A stretch of 64,000 nucleotides of DNA from Bacteroidota bacterium (GCA_004295015.1 SHNE01000032.1:27955-91954); one strand, 5' to 3'. Shown: positions 1 through 10,091, counted from the first letter of the stretch. The notes: generated by a model from the letters alone, not told the origin. Numbers and translations: made by a program.

Positions 1-1833
1 ATTTTGCACACAATCACCAAGCCCTTGTACAAAGACTATATTTTCTGAAATTCGGTTTTGAGCAATCCAGTTCGTTTGTGATTTATAAATTTCATTCGTT
101 CCTCCGAAAAGATTAGAAACATAATGTTGGGTATCAGGTAGGCCAATTACCGTAAAATCTTCACGCGCCGGACTTGGGCAAGGTTGGACAAAATAGGTTA
201 CTGATAAATTTTTTCCTTCAGGATCGCTAACTCCGACACTAAGATTGGAATTGAGGTAAACGCCTCCTTCCAAATCTGTCGGAGTTGCCAGGGATGGTTG
301 GTCTGTACTAACCGGCAAATCAAAATTGCATCCATTTGTCCAATACCAGTTTTTATTTTGAACGACGGAGTGTACCGAATTTCCTGAGCTGTCAGCCAAA
401 GCTGTTCCGCAGGCTTCATTCATGCCCCATCTCGCTACCAATCCGGATGTAGCTGACCTGATCGCACGGTTCATGCTGCTTTTAATTTCGTTTTGTGTTC
501 GAGCGAAATTCCAAATTCTCACTTCATCCATGAGGCCATCAAAATATCCTTCCGGTGTTCCCGCCGAATTTAAGGCCGTTCCAATACTTGCATGTTGTAT
601 ACTTTGGTTTTGGGGAAGTTGTCCGACACTTAATTGATTTTCCAGATTACCATTCAGGTAGAGATTCCATGTAAGACCATCGTAGGTGACTGCTGCATGA
701 TACCAAATGTTATACTGAATGAGTGTAGCACCCAGAACAGGATGATTTCTCCCGGGATTTCTTTGGCCAATGGCTTCTTCAAAATCCGCTACAATAAATC
801 CCGTCGAGGTATCAATGCCAAGAAAATAATTCATATCCCGGTTATTCCCGTCTGATTCTCCTCTGCCTTTGGCAATAAGAGGAATCGCAATAACGCCTCC
901 TGAACCTGAAGAAGAAAATGAGCCGGTTCCTTTTCGCATAAACCAGGTTTCAAGAGTAAATTGTGCAAGCCCCAGATTAGGATTATTTCCAAAGCTTACA
1001 TAAGAATTTATTCCTTCCAGGGCCAGGCTGTAATTTTGTTGTGAGACTGAAGCAGAAAAAGGAGAGCCTTTAAGCCATGACGCACCATTAGTTAAGCTTC
1101 CCTGAGCAGAAGCCAGGCCGGAGTTTTGGCAAATCGTTCCTGTTCCTTCGTTCATCCCCCATCTACCTTGTAAGCCGGGTTCTGAAACAAGTTCAAGAGT
1201 GTAATTGGAGCTGATTTGTGATTGTGTTCTGGCATAATTCCATATGCGCGCTTCATCAAGGCGTCCATTGAAAAATCCTGCTGCCACGCCGCTGGAGTTT
1301 AAGGCACTTCCAAGAGAAGCATGTTGAATGGAAGAAGATTGCGGAAGAGCATTTAATGACATGGTGCTTTCAGGAATGCCATTCAGATATAAGATGAATA
1401 TACTTCCATTAAATGTGACTGCTGCATGATACCATTGAAAATTGCAAATCGTTGTTACTCCCTTTATTGGATGGTTTTTGCCCGGATTGGCCTGGCCATT
1501 TCCTTCTTCAAAATCCGCACAAAGTGTATTGGTAGCTAAATCTATTCCAAGAAAATAGTTCATGTCAAGGGTACTTCCATCAGCCTCCATTCTTCCTTTG
1601 GAAATAAGTGGTGTCGCCACGACGCCGTTCGTATCCGTCTGTACAGAAATTCCTGCACCTTCTTTCTTAAACCAAATTTCTAAAGTGAACTGTGAGCTTC
1701 CTAATCCGGTTGCATTTCCAAAAGAAACATAATCATTTACTCCATCAAAATAAATTCCCGTTTGCGAAAAAAGAAGTGATGGGTAAACAGTTTGCAGAAT
1801 AAAAAGACAAAATAAGAATCCTAGTTTTTTCAA
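1..1833 (-). CDS. LamG-domain / metallophosphoesterase exported protein (3' part missing)
   Basis: The reading frame stays open from a TTG at 1833 to the left window edge (611 residues seen). No in-frame ATG lies between the upstream in-frame stop and that TTG, and the TTG gives a clean signal peptide (KKLGFLFCLF...LLFSQ), so I take TTG as the start. Two LamG/concanavalin-like domains follow, at about residues 26-230 and 264-470. Both carry YVSFGN, NYFLGID, WYHAAVT and DEARIW/DEVRIW motifs and end in RWGMNE. After a short linker a calcineurin-like phosphoesterase domain begins at about residue 558, with GLPDTQHY, SQTNWIA and LGDCVQN resembling the family's DTQ and GD metal-site motifs. LamG domains usually bind carbohydrate or mediate adhesion. 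The remaining metal ligands and any T9SS tail lie outside the window. Phosphoesterase assignment is from motifs only. Confidence 0.85.
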   Translation of the reverse strand, partial: MKKLGFLFCLFILQTVYPSLLFSQTGIYFDGVNDYVSFGNATGLGSSQFTLEIWFKKEGAGISVQTDTNGVVATPLISKGRMEADGSTLDMNYFLGIDLATNTLCADFEEGNGQANPGKNHPIKGVTTICNFQWYHAAVTFNGSIFILYLNGIPESTMSLNALPQSSSIQHASLGSALNSSGVAAGFFNGRLDEARIWNYARTQSQISSNYTLELVSEPGLQGRWGMNEGTGTICQNSGLASAQGSLTNGASWLKGSPFSASVSQQNYSLALEGINSYVSFGNNPNLGLAQFTLETWFMRKGTGSFSSSGSGGVIAIPLIAKGRGESDGNNRDMNYFLGIDTSTGFIVADFEEAIGQRNPGRNHPVLGATLIQYNIWYHAAVTYDGLTWNLYLNGNLENQLSVGQLPQNQSIQHASIGTALNSAGTPEGYFDGLMDEVRIWNFARTQNEIKSSMNRAIRSATSGLVARWGMNEACGTALADSSGNSVHSVVQNKNWYWTNGCNFDLPVSTDQPSLATPTDLEGGVYLNSNLSVGVSDPEGKNLSVTYFVQPCPSPAREDFTVIGLPDTQHYVSNLFGGTNEIYKSQTNWIAQNRISENIVFVQGLGDCVQN

Positions 1834-1909
1834 GATAGTCTGATTTGTCAAATCCGAATGTACAAAATCTAATCAGATATTATCTTCATTGACAAATTTT
1901 TCTAAACAC

Positions 1910-2959
1910 TTATTTATTTTGGAGTCTTTTTGCCAGATTATGCCGGTATTTATCCACCGGTCTTTCTAAAAACCAATGTATAATTACTGCCATGGCAATA
2001 GAGCAAAGAGTGACGTAAGTGCCAAGCCATTTTACGTCGGTGCCATATGACCAGAAAAACTTCAGCACAATATAGTGTATCATGTATAAAGGATAGGAAA
2101 GATCCCCTAAGAACCTGTCGATTTTATTATGCTTCGTTAACTGAAACAATGAAGGTACGAAGAGCGGAAAAATAAAAAGATATAAATTGGGAAGAAGCGG
2201 TTCAGTAAGAAAGAGGACGAAAGCAAATAGTAAAAAATATTTGTATGTTTTATTGTCAATGGAACTGTACCCTCTTTGATACAATCTATACGCAAGAATT
2301 CCTAAGGTAAAATATAAGAGAGAGGATGGGAAAAGATGATACTGATACATCAGATTATTTACTCCGAAATATTTTATGGCAAGATGATAAGCCAGTCCGA
2401 AAATTAAAAAACTCATGGTTATTCTAAGGCTCTTTATAATCAATGGGCAAAGAATGTAAAACAACATTTCTATTCCTATAGTGAACACCGGCGGATTGAG
2501 TAAGAATGAAAAACCATTATGGGTCTCGCTTACTCCAAACGGATCCAGATGAAGTCCATCCCAGCCTGCTGTAACCAAATAGGCCGTATCTGATCCAATC
2601 ATCATGAAATTACAAACGTGATAATATATCTGAGTGGTAAATGGCAGCATTGTAATCATATTCATCACTCTTGTAAAGTCGGAATTGATAAAAATAAACC
2701 CTACAAGCAGACTAAACCAATATGTCGGAAATAGTCGCATTGCGCGGCTTACATAAAATGATTTTAATGACTTTGAATACTTCTCTGTCAATATCATTGC
2801 CATATAAAATCCGGAAATAATGTAAAATATTCCTACGGCATTCCGCCCTCCGAAATTATACATCTGAAACATGTGATTTCCCCATAAAGGAATTGTGAGG
2901 TTTGATCCTGCATGTGAAAAGATTACAAACAAGGCCAGTACAAATCTTAGGACTCCCAT
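1910..2959 (-). CDS. Acyltransferase family 3 (OafA/YrhL-like) membrane protein
   Basis: A 349-residue polytopic membrane protein with about ten hydrophobic segments. The N-terminus has the acyltransferase-3 signature, an R followed by a hydrophobic helix ending in FSH (Arg5 and His16); the family uses this histidine in acyl transfer. A conserved FLERPVDKY motif lies near the C-terminus. Family members O-acetylate or O-succinylate surface polysaccharides, lipids or antibiotics, and the substrate cannot be read here. It lies alone between two exported-protein genes on the same strand. The start is an ATG placed directly before the first membrane helix. A sequence resembling the Bacteroidota -7 box (TTACTTTG on the minus strand, 3022-3029) lies about 60 bases upstream, with one mismatch and no clear -33 element. 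Confidence 0.9.
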   Translation of the reverse strand: MGVLRFVLALFVIFSHAGSNLTIPLWGNHMFQMYNFGGRNAVGIFYIISGFYMAMILTEKYSKSLKSFYVSRAMRLFPTYWFSLLVGFIFINSDFTRVMNMITMLPFTTQIYYHVCNFMMIGSDTAYLVTAGWDGLHLDPFGVSETHNGFSFLLNPPVFTIGIEMLFYILCPLIIKSLRITMSFLIFGLAYHLAIKYFGVNNLMYQYHLFPSSLLYFTLGILAYRLYQRGYSSIDNKTYKYFLLFAFVLFLTEPLLPNLYLFIFPLFVPSLFQLTKHNKIDRFLGDLSYPLYMIHYIVLKFFWSYGTDVKWLGTYVTLCSIAMAVIIHWFLERPVDKYRHNLAKRLQNK

Positions 2960-3131
2960 AAAAATCAGTTTTGAAAATCTGACTAATAAGATCTTGTAAA
3001 GTCAGATCATCCAGTCGGTGGCAAAGTAATCAAAAAATAATTCTTTGACCATAGATAAATAAAATCACCCCCCTCTAATCGAAGGTCTGAAAATGAAAAA
3101 TTAAAATGGGGGGAAATTAAAAGAAGCCGGG

Positions 3132-6100
3132 TTATCGGACTATATTAACGTGTCCGGTATATTCATGGCCCTGGTTTTTATTGTCGGTGACGCGTATTTT
3201 ATAAATGTATACATCAGCCTGAACATTATTGTTATTCTTTCCGTCCCAGGGTTTCAAAATATCATCAGTTGAATAAACCAATAAACCCCATCTGTCAAAA
3301 ATATCCATTTGATATGATTTTAATCGGGTACCAAAACCTCCGAAGAAATCGTTTTTCCCGTCTCCGTTAGGGCTAAATGTATTTGGAATGTAAAAAGTAA
3401 AATCATCTTCAATTCGAACCAGGGCTGTGATGGTATCCTTACAACCATAAATATTTGTTACATACAGTGATACAGTATACTCCCCGATTTCTCGATATAA
3501 ATGGTCCGGATTTACCGCATATGAACTGTCTCCGTCTCCAAATTCCCAGGTGTATGAATTAATTCCGGTAGTTGAATTAATAAACTGAATCATAGGTTCA
3601 AAGATGCTGGTTGTTTGAGGAGATGGAAAAAATGCAGGGACAGGTTTTGGATTTACTCTGATCAAATCATTATACGTAATCTTATCAGTGCAACCATTAG
3701 TTGTTTGAGCTAATAATTCAACGGTGTAAGTTCCCGGGCTAGTAAATACATGGAGTGCTTGTGCTGAGGTGTCTGTCGACTGATCAGAGAATGTCCACAC
3801 ATAGTTGTTCCATAGACCCGAGCTCTGATTTACAAAAGGCACAGTCAGAGGAACACAACCTTCCACAATTAATGCACTGAAGTTTGCTACCGGATTAGGA
3901 ATAATCCTGACGCTATCCGTAAATGGGGGAGCGATGCAAGGTCCGTAACTAGCTTGGACTGTTACTGCATAAGTACCAATTTGCGGATAGCTTACCGGCG
4001 GTGGAGCAGCAAGATTGGATTGTTGCGGATTGGCAAGAGGGCCAAAGTCCCAGATATATTGAGCACCCGGAATAACTGTTCCTGACAGATAAAATTTGAA
4101 TGAGTTATTATCCAGGCATTGCGGAAGCGGACTGGTAAATACTGAAGTAGGCACAGGATTAATTGTTACCTTAATTGAATCGCTATTGGTACAACCAAGG
4201 GAAGAAGTGGCCCGGAGAATATAATTTCTAAGCTCAGCAAAAACTCCCGATGTAGTTCCTTGTACTGTCGTGGAGCTGGCATTCGGATCAATGAGGCCTG
4301 TAGAAGGATACCATAAATAGGTAGTTCCGGCTGATGGGTTACTTCCAATTAAAGTTGAAGTGCCGGAGCAAATAGTAACATCGCTTCCCGCACTTACAAT
4401 TGGCAGGGGAGCTATGCTGATGTTATTTTGTGTTAGAATTGAAGGGCATCCGTTTTCATTTACGATTAATGATAAGGCAGGTGTACCGCCACCGGGCCAA
4501 CTCACGAGATAGGGGCCTTCGTCAGTTCCGGAGATGACTGTTCCCCCTGCAAAATCCCATGTATATGTTGAACCCGGCCCTGCACTGCCCGTATAAATTA
4601 TCTGTGCAGTATCCCCGGGGCAAATTGATGCAGGATAGGAAAATGTGGAAGTAGGTGTTGGAAAAACTGTGACGGCAAGCATCGTTGTATCATTGCAGCC
4701 ATTATTCTCCACAATCAAATTTATATTCATTTGTCCGGGACTACTCCAACTTAAAACATAAGGCCCTGAACCGCTTCCTGAAATAACAGTGGCAGTTCCA
4801 AAGTCCCAGATGTAATTGGCGCCACCGGATGGACTTCCGGTAAAATTAACGGTGTTTTGAACTCCCGGACAGGAGCTTGGATCAGCCGTAAAAGAGGCTA
4901 CAGGAATTGCGTCAATCCGAACCGGGATTATGGTTGGAGTTGAGCTGCAGCCATTTTCATTTACACTAAGTGTTATATTTTTATTGCCATCGGTATTCCA
5001 GCTCAGTGAATAAGGACCTTGGCCACTTCCGCTAAGAATAGAGCCGCCGTCAAAATCCCACGTATAGGAAGCTCCGGCCGTTGCATTTCCTGTGTAAGCC
5101 ACAACAATACTGCTGTTGGCGCATACAGAAGCAGGAGCAGTGAAAGCTGAAGTGGGAATGGCATATACCTGAACATTGGCTTGTGCTGTATCTCTGCAAC
5201 CATTCTGGTTGACAATCAAACTCAGATTAGTCGGGCCAACAGTATTCCATAACAAAGTATAAGGATTTGTTGTCGTTCCATTTCCTGCAACAATTGTAGC
5301 AGAACCAACATTCCAGGTGTACGATGCATTTGCTTGCGCAGTACCGTTGAAAATTACGCTTGTCTGATCCCCGGCGCATACCGTTGCATTGGTCGTTATT
5401 GATGCAACGGGGATTGGTATGACATTAACAGACAAAGAAGTTGAAATAGTTGCGCAAGGATTGTCTGTTACTGAAAGTGAAACAGTTTCATTTCCCGGAC
5501 TATTCCACACAATGGAGTATGGGCCTCTTCCACTTCCGGAAAGAACCGTTGCATTTCCAAAGTTCCAGGTAAATGTTGCTCCCGCGCTTGCTATGCCCGT
5601 GAAGGTAACGAGTGTTGAACTTCCTTGACAAATAGTATCGACTACCGTGAAACTTGCCGAAGCACATGCCGCAACAATTATCTCTTCCACTTTTGTTGAT
5701 GAGCAGCCATTGGGCCCTGTAGTCGTTAAACTTACATCATAGGTTCCGGGACTTGAATAAGAATGTGTCGGATTCATGAGGTTAGAAGTAGGAGAGCCGT
5801 CGCCAAAATTCCATACGAAGCCAAAAGCACCCACACTGCTACTGGTAAATTGAATCATCGTCCCGGGACTAACCGGAGAGGCCGGCAAGTACGAAAAATT
5901 CGTCGTTGGTGCCGGCATGATTTGAACAATAACAGGCGTCGAATTCGTGAGAGGAGGAGTGCCATCATCTGTTCCGGTAATAAAAATTGTATGGTACCCA
6001 ACATTCGATGAGATTCCGGAAATTTGCACGTCGATTGATGCCGTGTTTCCACTGGTACTGTTGAGAATGGAAACGCCGGTCATCCCATTGGGATTTACAC

Positions 6101-7166
6101 CTGCAGTCGTAATCTGACCTTGTTCAGGAGAAAGAAACTCCGCATGTATCATTGCAGAGTCATTGATACAAACTTTAATCGTATCGCAAACCTGAATGGC
6201 TGTAACCAGAGGTGCAACATTAGAGCTGCTCACGCAGGAGTTAAAATAAAAGGATTGATAGTCTAATGCGTCAATACCGTCGTTATTGTTGAATGGACCA
6301 TCATAGGCAGCACCGGCCGTGTCAAACAATCCTACCTGAATGTAGTCAGTACCATTTCCTCTGTTAACACCTACGGTTGCTGCCGTTCCACCAAATCCAT
6401 TTACTCCTCCGGATGCTGAACCAGTTGTCCATTGCATGTCCTTGTAGCAAAAAGATGTGTTTTGTCCGGCAGGTATAATAGGGTCATTTCCATCGGTGAG
6501 GATTAATTGAAAAGTATTTAGTTTATCGTCTTGCTGACTGAAATATCCTACGTTTTCCCATTGTATAACCATATGTGTAGGTGTAATTCGATAGTAAACC
6601 AATCCACTTAAAGGACCACGTGTATCAACGTCACCCCAAAAAGGTGCGATCATTACAAATTGATTATTTGGGAAAGGGGACGCGGTGAAAGTTGGTTCTG
6701 CAGCTCCGATTGAAACATTTCCATTGTTATTCAGAAAAAGACTATTCACATTTGCTCCGTAAAAACAAAAATTGAATGGTAAGGCGATGGGTAAAGTTGA
6801 CCAGTCATCATTTCTGTAATCAGGTGGTAGCCCCGGTCCGCCACTGGCACCACTTCCGTCAAATGCTCCAACCTGCCAACTTGCGTCACGCGTAATCCAG
6901 CAATCACAGGTGAGTGGGGGGAGGCTGGAAGGGTTCGGTACTACATTTGGGCTTTGTGAAATCCGGGCGCGTGAGTTACTAAAAAACTCCTTGCCTGTTA
7001 ATTTACCATCGATCTTCAGTTGATTAATCGAATCAGCATTTAACAACTGAATATCTTGCTGTGCCAAAACATGGAAGCTATTCAATTGAAACAGTGAAAA
7101 TAGAAATCCGAAAATAATAGTGCGCACTTTAAGAGTACACAGCTCTTTTCTTTTTAAGAAGGTCAT
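3132..7166 (-). CDS. Nidogen-like / PKD-repeat surface protein with type B T9SS tail
   Basis: A giant exported protein. The frame can be opened at an ATG at 7217, an ATG at 7166 (chosen) or a GTG at 7137. The last gives the tidiest signal peptide (RTIIFGFLFSLFQLNSFHVLAQ). After a cysteine-containing CDCWITRDASW segment comes a nidogen-like domain, recognised by FYGANVNSLFLNNNGNVSIG, APFWGDVDTRG, WENVGYF and CYKDMQWTTG. A classical PKD domain follows (WNFGDGSPTSN), then five consecutive PKD-like modules of about 80-84 residues (roughly 4412-5672), then more Ig/PKD modules. The C-terminus (IPNTFSPNGDGKNDFF, IFDRWG, WDGK, YIYKI) is the gliding-motility-associated type B sorting domain. It is probably a cell-surface adhesin or structural protein; no enzyme domain is visible. 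Confidence 0.9.
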   Translation of the reverse strand: MTFLKRKELCTLKVRTIIFGFLFSLFQLNSFHVLAQQDIQLLNADSINQLKIDGKLTGKEFFSNSRARISQSPNVVPNPSSLPPLTCDCWITRDASWQVGAFDGSGASGGPGLPPDYRNDDWSTLPIALPFNFCFYGANVNSLFLNNNGNVSIGAAEPTFTASPFPNNQFVMIAPFWGDVDTRGPLSGLVYYRITPTHMVIQWENVGYFSQQDDKLNTFQLILTDGNDPIIPAGQNTSFCYKDMQWTTGSASGGVNGFGGTAATVGVNRGNGTDYIQVGLFDTAGAAYDGPFNNNDGIDALDYQSFYFNSCVSSSNVAPLVTAIQVCDTIKVCINDSAMIHAEFLSPEQGQITTAGVNPNGMTGVSILNSTSGNTASIDVQISGISSNVGYHTIFITGTDDGTPPLTNSTPVIVQIMPAPTTNFSYLPASPVSPGTMIQFTSSSVGAFGFVWNFGDGSPTSNLMNPTHSYSSPGTYDVSLTTTGPNGCSSTKVEEIIVAACASASFTVVDTICQGSSTLVTFTGIASAGATFTWNFGNATVLSGSGRGPYSIVWNSPGNETVSLSVTDNPCATISTSLSVNVIPIPVASITTNATVCAGDQTSVIFNGTAQANASYTWNVGSATIVAGNGTTTNPYTLLWNTVGPTNLSLIVNQNGCRDTAQANVQVYAIPTSAFTAPASVCANSSIVVAYTGNATAGASYTWDFDGGSILSGSGQGPYSLSWNTDGNKNITLSVNENGCSSTPTIIPVRIDAIPVASFTADPSSCPGVQNTVNFTGSPSGGANYIWDFGTATVISGSGSGPYVLSWSSPGQMNINLIVENNGCNDTTMLAVTVFPTPTSTFSYPASICPGDTAQIIYTGSAGPGSTYTWDFAGGTVISGTDEGPYLVSWPGGGTPALSLIVNENGCPSILTQNNISIAPLPIVSAGSDVTICSGTSTLIGSNPSAGTTYLWYPSTGLIDPNASSTTVQGTTSGVFAELRNYILRATSSLGCTNSDSIKVTINPVPTSVFTSPLPQCLDNNSFKFYLSGTVIPGAQYIWDFGPLANPQQSNLAAPPPVSYPQIGTYAVTVQASYGPCIAPPFTDSVRIIPNPVANFSALIVEGCVPLTVPFVNQSSGLWNNYVWTFSDQSTDTSAQALHVFTSPGTYTVELLAQTTNGCTDKITYNDLIRVNPKPVPAFFPSPQTTSIFEPMIQFINSTTGINSYTWEFGDGDSSYAVNPDHLYREIGEYTVSLYVTNIYGCKDTITALVRIEDDFTFYIPNTFSPNGDGKNDFFGGFGTRLKSYQMDIFDRWGLLVYSTDDILKPWDGKNNNNVQADVYIYKIRVTDNKNQGHEYTGHVNIVR
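4412..5672 (-). repeat. Five tandem PKD-like modules inside the nidogen-like protein
   Basis: Five consecutive modules of about 250 bp each. Every module has the same skeleton: a C-x(n)-V/I-x-F/Y-T/N-G strand, YTWDFG-like core, a SGSG-GPY-LSW turn, LSLxVNENGC and a closing strand ending in a proline. Boundaries are approximate (read by eye). Confidence 0.7.
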
Positions 7167-7456
7167 GAAGGATAAATTCGATAAGCAATAATTCCCGGGT
7201 CTCATTTTTTCAGGCATATTTTCTGAGGCAGGTTTAAGGAATTGCCCTTGTAAATTATAGACATTAATTGGTCTTTCAAAGCAAAATAATAATACGGATT
7301 TTTTTGGGAAAAAACCAATTTTTTTCCTTGAACTTGGAAAAACACAAGCTTAACTCCACAAATGACTTAAAAGAGAAGATTGCTTTCTTTGGATTTAAAG
7401 ACCGGCTATTCAAATAGCTAAACCCATTTCCGGATTTTTGAAAGAATAAATTTGTA

Positions 7457-7702
7457 TCAGCCTTTAGAAGCATCACTATTTGGTCTTGGCCCCCTCTTAT
7501 AAATCACCAATCCGTTTAAAAAATTTCTTAGCACTTGATCTCCTGCAAGCTTATAATTCGGATGATCTTCATTCCTGAAAAATGCGCTTAGTTCAGTTTT
7601 TCCGATTTCGAAATCTACAAGTTTTAATATTTTGATGATATCGTCGTCTTTCAATTGCAATGCAACACGCAGTTTCTTGAGTACATCATTATTACTGATC
7701 AT
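7457..7702 (-). CDS. DUF1456 family protein (YehS-like, single repeat)
   Basis: A small 81-residue protein beginning MISNNDVLKKLRVAL, with LKDDDIIKIL, ELSAFFRNEDHPNY and VLRNFLNGLVIYKRG. These match one repeat of the DUF1456 family, represented by E. coli YehS. As I recall, the usual family protein carries two copies of this repeat in roughly 150 residues, so this is a one-repeat form. The molecular function is unknown. It is soluble with no signal peptide. The short open frame that overlaps its 3' end (7276-7476) lacks any family resemblance and is probably not a gene. Confidence 0.85.
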   Translation of the reverse strand: MISNNDVLKKLRVALQLKDDDIIKILKLVDFEIGKTELSAFFRNEDHPNYKLAGDQVLRNFLNGLVIYKRGPRPNSDASKG

Positions 7703-8075
7703 AGTGTTTTTCTTTCGGAATTATTTGGATTTTTGATTAGAACAAAGACTTACGAATATTGAATCTGAGTTCAGGATTTAAGCGGAGATAGGAGGGTTTT
7801 GGTAATGGCTCGAAAAGGTAGTCAGAATTACTGAATTCACAATAAAAGGCTCAAATTTGATGATTTACGTCATTTTTTTGACTATGAATAGAGGAGCTTT
7901 AATTATTAATTGCGTTGAGAATGAATTGAATAATGCTAAATCAGAACCCGATTTGTCCATTCTGGTTGCTTGTTTGAATTGTTAATGTTTCCTAAGCAAG
8001 TCATTTTTGACAGTCTGATGTTCCTTAAAGTCTTTATCTTTTATACATTTGGCAAAAATTTAACCCAAAGCAATT
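7703..8075. other. Intergenic region between divergent genes
   Basis: An AT-rich 373-base stretch separating the DUF1456 gene from the exported beta-propeller gene. Apart from a TAnnTTTG-type box at 8044-8051, I see no gene, hairpin terminator or repeat in it. Confidence 0.6.
8044..8051 (+). promoter_or_regulatory. Candidate Bacteroidota -7 promoter box (TACATTTG)
   Basis: This is an exact match to the TAnnTTTG consensus, 25 bases before the ATG of the next gene. No TTG lies at the expected 19-21 base spacing; the nearest TTGACA starts at 8007, which is too far upstream. Position and consensus support it; transcription is not shown. Confidence 0.45.
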
Positions 8076-10091
8076 ATGTTACGAAAACTACTTTACACCA
8101 CTGCTGTCTTTTTTTGTGCCGGAACGATGTTATTCGCACAATCTGAAAGATCAGCGAATGCATCTGTAGCCAATGGTGTGCAGAGCATCTCAAAAAATTT
8201 AAATCAGGCATTAGCAAGAAAAGCAACGCCATCAAATCAAGTCAATGCCTTGTTTGACGTTCAGCTGAATTATAACATTCAGGCTCAACGTGGTTCTGCA
8301 GGTATGGCTGGCGTTGTTTGGACAGGTACGGAGTTTTGGGTGTCTGCCTGGAATACTGATTCCCTTTTCACCTTTGATATCAACGGAGTTATCACTTCCC
8401 GTTTTAAAGTGACAGGTGTTGGAACAGCAAGTTCCGGAGTTCGTGGTATGACCTGGGATGGTACGCACATCTATGCAGGCGCTAACACAACTACTATTTA
8501 TGAAATTGATCCTGTTACAAAAACAGTTACTGCCACAATCACAGCTCCTGAGTTTGTGCGCGGAATCGCTTATGACTCTCTTGCAAACGGAGGATTAGGC
8601 GGATTTTGGATTTGCAATTTTCAAACCGATATTACTCTAATTGATCGCACAGGTTTGACTTTGAGTGCAATTCCTGCAGCTACTCATGGTTTGGTTGGAA
8701 TTTTTGGAATAGGAATCGATAACTACACCACAGGCGGACCATATATCTGGGCTTTCGATCAGGAGGGTGGAACTACAGGTGTAGCCAAGATTAAGAGAAT
8801 TAATGTTTCTACAGGTCTTGCTGATGCATTTGCGCATGATGTAACCACAGATATTGGTCTTGGTGGTACGGGTGGTTTAGCAGGTGGACTCGGAATTACC
8901 TGGGGCCTGGATCCGGGTGGTGAGAAAAGTATTCTTGGTGTCATGCAAGGTTCTCCGAACAGATTATTCGCTTATGAATTGAATGATTTTGTTCCTCCTG
9001 TTACTGAATCAAGACTTGAGAAATTTAATTTCAGCCCGGCTCTGACTTTCGTTCCTGAGTATCTCTCCGGTCCGGTATTTTTTGATGCAGACGTTGCGAA
9101 CTTTGGATCAGCTGCCGTTGATACTTTAAGCCTTATTATAAACATTGATAGCGCAGGTACTAACCTTCAGTCTGATACCTCACGTATTTTTAATTTCGCT
9201 TCCGGATCTATGTCAAACCTTGCCTCCAGTGCAGCCTTCTCTCCATCTTCAAAAGGTTCTTATGACATTTCAGCGTTCATAAGTACAGGAAGCCAGGTTG
9301 ATGAAGATAACTCAAACGATTCCATTCAATACACTATGGCTGTAACTGATTCTATTTTAGGTATGGATGATGGTGTTGAAGAAGGCTCTCTTGGACTTCA
9401 GGCTTCTGCAGGTGTTCTTGGACAGCGCTTCTCAGTTGGAGCTAATTCATATGCAAGTTCGGTGACTGCCTACTTTACTGCCCCTACAGCCGGAGACAGC
9501 GTAAGTTTTGACCTCTACACTTTTGGTGCCGGACCGGGTTCTGTGATTGCCTCTACTTACACTTACACATTTACAACAACTGATGCTGCATTTGGTAAAG
9601 TACTTGACATAGGATTTAAAACTGCACCTTTCCCAATTGGTGCCGGATCTTATTTTGTCGGTGCACGTCAATACAGCGTGAATAATCTGAGTATGAGCTA
9701 TACCTCATTTAATTTTCAGCCAAACGGTTGTCAGGCTTTGTTTGCCGGTTCTACCACATGGCAGGCATTGGATGCAAGCTTCCAAATCACCTTCTTGATG
9801 AGATTAAATGTTCTCGATCCTTTGTTCGTGAATGTTCCTCATGTTTATAAGCAAGATGTGTTCACAATGCATCCGAATCCGGCCTCGTCAATCTTAAATG
9901 TTAAAGCAAAATCTGCAAATACTTCAGCTACGCTTTCAATGTTTGATATAACAGGACGCGAAGTGTTTAGTCAAATTGGAGTTCAGGAAAGCAATACTAT
10001 CGATCTTCAAAAATTCTCTGAAGGAGTTTACTTCGTGAGAATGACTGTTGACGGTAACGCATATACAGAAAAAGTAACGGTCGCGAAGTAA
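8076..10091 (+). CDS. Exported beta-propeller-like protein with T9SS type A tail
   Basis: 671 residues with a signal peptide (MLRKLLYTTAVFFCAGTMLFAQ). Residues about 70-310 resemble a YncE/NHL-type propeller, with repeated strands such as GVVWTGTEFWVSAW, GMTWDGTHIYAG and IAYDSLANGGLGGFWI. A central Ig-like region (about 320-430, CARDB-like) and a beta-sandwich near 440-600 follow. The C-terminal 80 residues (MHPNPASSILNVKA, DITGREV, GVYFVRM, EKVTVAK) are a classical T9SS type A sorting domain, so the protein is predicted to be secreted and possibly anchored. No catalytic motif is visible. A strong terminator follows at 10110-10157. Confidence 0.88.
   Translation: MLRKLLYTTAVFFCAGTMLFAQSERSANASVANGVQSISKNLNQALARKATPSNQVNALFDVQLNYNIQAQRGSAGMAGVVWTGTEFWVSAWNTDSLFTFDINGVITSRFKVTGVGTASSGVRGMTWDGTHIYAGANTTTIYEIDPVTKTVTATITAPEFVRGIAYDSLANGGLGGFWICNFQTDITLIDRTGLTLSAIPAATHGLVGIFGIGIDNYTTGGPYIWAFDQEGGTTGVAKIKRINVSTGLADAFAHDVTTDIGLGGTGGLAGGLGITWGLDPGGEKSILGVMQGSPNRLFAYELNDFVPPVTESRLEKFNFSPALTFVPEYLSGPVFFDADVANFGSAAVDTLSLIINIDSAGTNLQSDTSRIFNFASGSMSNLASSAAFSPSSKGSYDISAFISTGSQVDEDNSNDSIQYTMAVTDSILGMDDGVEEGSLGLQASAGVLGQRFSVGANSYASSVTAYFTAPTAGDSVSFDLYTFGAGPGSVIASTYTYTFTTTDAAFGKVLDIGFKTAPFPIGAGSYFVGARQYSVNNLSMSYTSFNFQPNGCQALFAGSTTWQALDASFQITFLMRLNVLDPLFVNVPHVYKQDVFTMHPNPASSILNVKAKSANTSATLSMFDITGREVFSQIGVQESNTIDLQKFSEGVYFVRMTVDGNAYTEKVTVAK

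Noticed and set aside
3060..3120. Possible CCCCCC/GGGGGG terminator after the nidogen-like protein gene
   Set aside because: Only a six-base stem around a loop of nearly 40 bases and no T tract on the minus strand.
7300..7335. GGAAAAAA/TTTTTTCC stem downstream of the DUF1456 gene
   Set aside because: AT-only core and no T tract in the transcription direction, so a terminator cannot be supported.
7276..7476. 66-codon minus-strand open frame
   Set aside because: It overlaps the DUF1456 3' end and consists of poly-A/T-derived Phe, Lys and Ile runs.
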